Assembly (NCBI GenBank): GCA_937127435.1
Contig: CAKZLZ010000186.1
Span: 47,020-111,019, forward strand
Reading direction: 5' to 3'
Length of the DNA: 64,000 nucleotides
DNA from: an uncultured Verrucomicrobiota bacterium
GTDB lineage: Bacteria; Verrucomicrobiota; Kiritimatiellia; SS1-B-03-39; UBA6053
Shown here piece by piece: positions 61,724 through 64,000 of the stretch. The translations under genes were made by a program, and so were the position numbers. Within the stretch, counting starts at the first letter, position 1. Each line of letters starts with the position of its first letter. The notes beneath the pieces are model-generated. The model had not been told where the DNA came from. It saw only the letters and a list, made by a program, of their open reading frames with translations, and did no database searches.

Positions 61724-62575
61724 ATGTTTGGCATGTATAACAAACGAATGACAAAACATCTTCTGTATTATATATGTGTATCTGTTGGTCTGCCTTTCAT
61801 GGGTTTTGCCGATGGAATTGTTTCTTTAGGCAGTGCGGTTACTGAAATTATTGTCGCCCTGGACGCGGAAGAGCGTTTGGTCGGTATTGATGATTCCAGT
61901 GTGCTTTCCCAGGAGCTTTCTCAACTGCCTCAAGTCGGATATTATCGAATGGTGTCGGCCGAAGGGGTATTATCCGTTCAGCCCGGCATGATCATCAGCA
62001 GTGAGGATGCGGGTCCGCCGGAAGCGCTTAAAAAAATCAAAAACAGTGGCGTAACGGTGATTCAGGTCCCTGCCGAAAAAACCTTGGCGGGTACGGTCAA
62101 TCGAATTCGGTCGATTGGCAAAGCTCTGGAAGCCGGGGAGGCTGCGGAGTCATTGCTGAAGCCGGTTGAAGAAAGGATGCAGGATCCGCTGAAACCCTTG
62201 GCGCCTGAACCAAAGGTCTTGTTTATCTATGCCCGTGGGGGAGGGGCCCCCAATGTATCAGGAACCGGAACCGGGGCCGATGAGATGATTCGTCTGGCCG
62301 GGGCAAAAAATGCGGTGGACGGTTTTAAAGGGTACCGGCCGCTGACACCTGAGGCATTGGTGACCTGCCAGCCGGATGTGCTGCTGATGACCCGACAGGG
62401 CTTGGATGCCATGGGGGGCGAAAAAGCGTTGTGGACCTTACCGGGGATGCAGAACACCCCGGCCGGGAAACATAGCCGTATTGTGGTCATGGATGAGGTT
62501 TTGCTTTTGGGATTCGGCCCCCGGGTTGTGGATGCCATTGATCAATTAAACGCGGCGCTGAAAGTAGAAAAATGA
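61724..62575 (+). CDS. hmuT: Heme/iron-siderophore ABC transporter substrate-binding protein
   Basis: 283 residues. A signal peptide (LLYYICVSVGLPFMGFADG) precedes a type III (BtuF/FhuD-like) binding protein: GIVSLGSAVTEIIVALDAEE, VSGTGTGADEMIRLAGAKNA, LTPEALVTCQPDVLLMT. The GSAVTEI and GFGPR segments match heme-binding HmuT more than siderophore binders. The start could also be the ATG at 61733 or 61748; no ribosome-binding site separates them. It begins an operon with a FecCD-type permease and an ATPase, overlapping the permease gene by four bases. Substrate (heme, haemin or siderophore) is inferred from similarity only. Confidence 0.85.
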   Translation: MFGMYNKRMTKHLLYYICVSVGLPFMGFADGIVSLGSAVTEIIVALDAEERLVGIDDSSVLSQELSQLPQVGYYRMVSAEGVLSVQPGMIISSEDAGPPEALKKIKNSGVTVIQVPAEKTLAGTVNRIRSIGKALEAGEAAESLLKPVEERMQDPLKPLAPEPKVLFIYARGGGAPNVSGTGTGADEMIRLAGAKNAVDGFKGYRPLTPEALVTCQPDVLLMTRQGLDAMGGEKALWTLPGMQNTPAGKHSRIVVMDEVLLLGFGPRVVDAIDQLNAALKVEK

Positions 62576-63600
62576 AAGAGATGACCGCCCCGCAGCTTAA
62601 ACTTTGGTGGATCTTGATCCCGCTTTTGGTAGGGACCTTGTTTCTCTCCCTTTCCGTGGGGGCGTATCCATTGTCTTTGCAGAAGGTGGCGGACATTATG
62701 GGCCGGTTGATTTTTCAAGGACCGCAACCGGATATTGATGCCGCGGTTTTGTTGTCCATTCGGCTTCCCCGGGTTCTGTTCGGGGCAATTGCCGGCGCAG
62801 GTCTGGCTTTGGGTGGTGTCTGCATGCAGACGCTGTTTCGAAATCCGTTGGCGGATCCTGGATTGATGGGGCTGTCCAGCGGGGCTGCGTTGGCCGCGGC
62901 CACGGTGACCTTGTTTGCTTCATCTGTCCCTTCGCTACTCGCAAATCCTTTCGCTTTGCCTCTGGCGGCCTTTGCCGGGGGACTGGGGATTACGGCCCTG
63001 GTTTACCGGGTCTCAAATCAGGGAGGACATTTGCGGGTGGACGCCATGTTACTGATGGGAATTGCGATGAACGCACTTTGTGGTGCACTTATTGGCTTGT
63101 TGCTGGTGATGGCGGATGACGCGCAACTTCGAAACATCACTTTTTGGAGTTTTGGAAGTTTGGGCCGGGCTGATCTTAAATCCACCCTGATCCTTATCGG
63201 CATTATGGTTCTCCCGATTTGGGGGATCTGGCGTCAACGGGAGGCCATGAATGTTTTGCTGATGGGGGAAGCGGATGCGTCGAGTATGGGGGTTCGTGTA
63301 GAGCGTCTGAAATTTTATTTGGTTACGCTTTCCTGTCTTTTGGTGGGGTTGGTGGTGGCGATGGCGGGATTGATTGGATTTGTGGGCTTGGTGATTCCCC
63401 ATATTGCCCGGTTGCTGTTTGGGGTTTCCCATCAAACGCTGGTGCCGGCCTCCGTACTCCTGGGAGCCATCTTTTTACCCTTGGTGGATATGCTTTGCCG
63501 GACCGCGGTGGCACCGGCCGAACTTCCGATCGGGATGATGACTTCCCTGATGGGGGCGCCGTTCTTTATATTTCTTCTCCTTCGCAAAAGGGCACTGTGA
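62572..63600 (+). CDS. hmuU: FecCD-family ABC transporter permease
   Basis: 342 residues, about ten hydrophobic helices. Family signatures: IRLPRVLFGAIAGAGLALGGVCMQTLFRNPLADPGLMGLSSGAALAA, then FWSFGSLGRADLK, and the EAA-like GLIGFVGLVIPHIARLLFG. These are the BtuC/FecCD permeases that pair with hmuT-type binding proteins. It overlaps hmuT by four bases (ATGA) and the ATPase gene by one, so the three are translated as a unit. C-terminus SLMGAPFFIFLLLRKRAL is typical. Confidence 0.95.
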   Translation: MKEMTAPQLKLWWILIPLLVGTLFLSLSVGAYPLSLQKVADIMGRLIFQGPQPDIDAAVLLSIRLPRVLFGAIAGAGLALGGVCMQTLFRNPLADPGLMGLSSGAALAAATVTLFASSVPSLLANPFALPLAAFAGGLGITALVYRVSNQGGHLRVDAMLLMGIAMNALCGALIGLLLVMADDAQLRNITFWSFGSLGRADLKSTLILIGIMVLPIWGIWRQREAMNVLLMGEADASSMGVRVERLKFYLVTLSCLLVGLVVAMAGLIGFVGLVIPHIARLLFGVSHQTLVPASVLLGAIFLPLVDMLCRTAVAPAELPIGMMTSLMGAPFFIFLLLRKRAL

Positions 63601-64000
63601 TGATGGCCTTACAGAATATTCGGGTGGTGAAGGGCAAACGCACGATTTTGGAAGAGATCCATTTGCAACTGACCCCGGGCAAGGTCACGGTCGTCATCGG
63701 CGTGAATGGGGCCGGGAAAAGTACGCTGGTACGTCTGCTCTCCGGTGAGTGGATGCCTGATGCAGGTCAAATATTGTGGGAGGGGAATGCGCTTTCTGAA
63801 AGCTGTCCGCTGGAGGTTGCCCGATACCGGGCCGTGGTAAATCAGCAGGCGGATTTACGATTTGATTTTACCATTCGCGAAGTTGTGGAGATGGGACGGT
63901 TCCCTTTACGGCAGACAAACGGAAAGCAGCTTCAGGATCATGTGGATACGGCCTTAAATGAAGTGGGGCTTCTTTCTAAATCCGACGCCAGGGTGACCCG
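63600..64000 (+). CDS. hmuV: Heme/iron ABC transporter ATPase, 3'-truncated by the window end
   Basis: The first 133 residues are visible. Walker A is VIGVNGAGKSTLVRLLSGEW at about 33-52, and the Q-loop (VVNQQADLRFDFTIREVVEMG) follows at the spacing of FecE/HmuV-type ATPases. ATGATG at 63600 gives two adjacent starts, the first overlapping the permease stop (TGATG). The frame is open to the last base of the window, so signature and Walker B motifs are beyond it. Confidence 0.9.
   Translation, partial: MMALQNIRVVKGKRTILEEIHLQLTPGKVTVVIGVNGAGKSTLVRLLSGEWMPDAGQILWEGNALSESCPLEVARYRAVVNQQADLRFDFTIREVVEMGRFPLRQTNGKQLQDHVDTALNEVGLLSKSDARVT

Overview
The window reads as a chromosomal segment of a free-living, probably marine or aquatic, Gram-negative bacterium of the Verrucomicrobiota (Opitutae-like). 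This is an inference from gene content: a PEP-CTERM-type C-terminus, a large modular sulfatase, RNase HIII, a divergent FtsZ in a ddl-ftsQ-ftsA-ftsZ cluster, and large secreted beta-helix proteins. No rRNA or other decisive marker is present. Coding density is high, and most genes lie in short operons with 1-8 bp overlaps.

Layout. 1-1.7 kb: a membrane DUF1295 protein and a cyclopropane-fatty-acid synthase-like methyltransferase. 2-2.4 kb: three 134-bp tandem repeats. 2.4-4.2 kb (minus): L,D-transpeptidase, a secreted protein, exported MsrA. 4.3-10 kb: a LacI-type regulator divergent from a PEP-CTERM LamG protein and a 1227-residue sulfatase. 10.1-12.3 kb: menaquinone genes (ubiE/menG, isochorismate synthase). 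12.5-15 kb: secreted beta-helix protein with terminator. 15.1-20.2 kb: an ABCG-like transporter between a membrane-anchored protein and a possible FHA-like single-pass protein. 20.2-23.2 kb: cNMP-binding protein overlapping pflA, and rnhC. 23.3-30.3 kb: an exopolysaccharide locus (secreted protein, outer-membrane barrel, Wzz/BY-kinase, Wza lipoprotein, ligase with TPRs) with no glycosyltransferase. 30.3-31.5 kb: tRNA-Cys, gcvH, lipB. 31.8-34.1 kb (minus): an NhaD/ArsB-type transporter and an EIIA-CBS protein. 34.3-39.2 kb: ddl, ftsQ, ftsA, a divergent ftsZ, a PDZ protein. 39.2-42.1 kb (minus): zinc metallopeptidase and glgX. 42.3-45.1 kb: PUR-type nucleic-acid-binding protein, nadB, a CbiX-like chelatase. 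45.2-49.7 kb (minus): rpsU, ruvC, yebC, topA.

50.16-54.61 kb is the most unusual part. Small plus-strand genes are separated by 58-76 bp imperfect palindromes with the R''-L''-L'-R' layout of integron attC sites. At each cassette junction, the bases after the predicted G^TT crossover are complementary to the R'' box of the next site downstream, as expected of individual integron cassettes. No integrase is in the window, so this is best described as a cluster of attC sites lacking an integron integrase (CALIN). One cassette carries a PIN-domain toxin with a 59-residue partner.

54.7-64 kb: a 1498-residue secreted beta-helix protein with three 150-residue C-terminal repeats (minus), 153-bp intergenic tandem repeats, a MATE transporter with a terminator-like hairpin beside its start codon (minus), and the start of a heme/iron-type ABC importer (hmuT, hmuU, partial hmuV).
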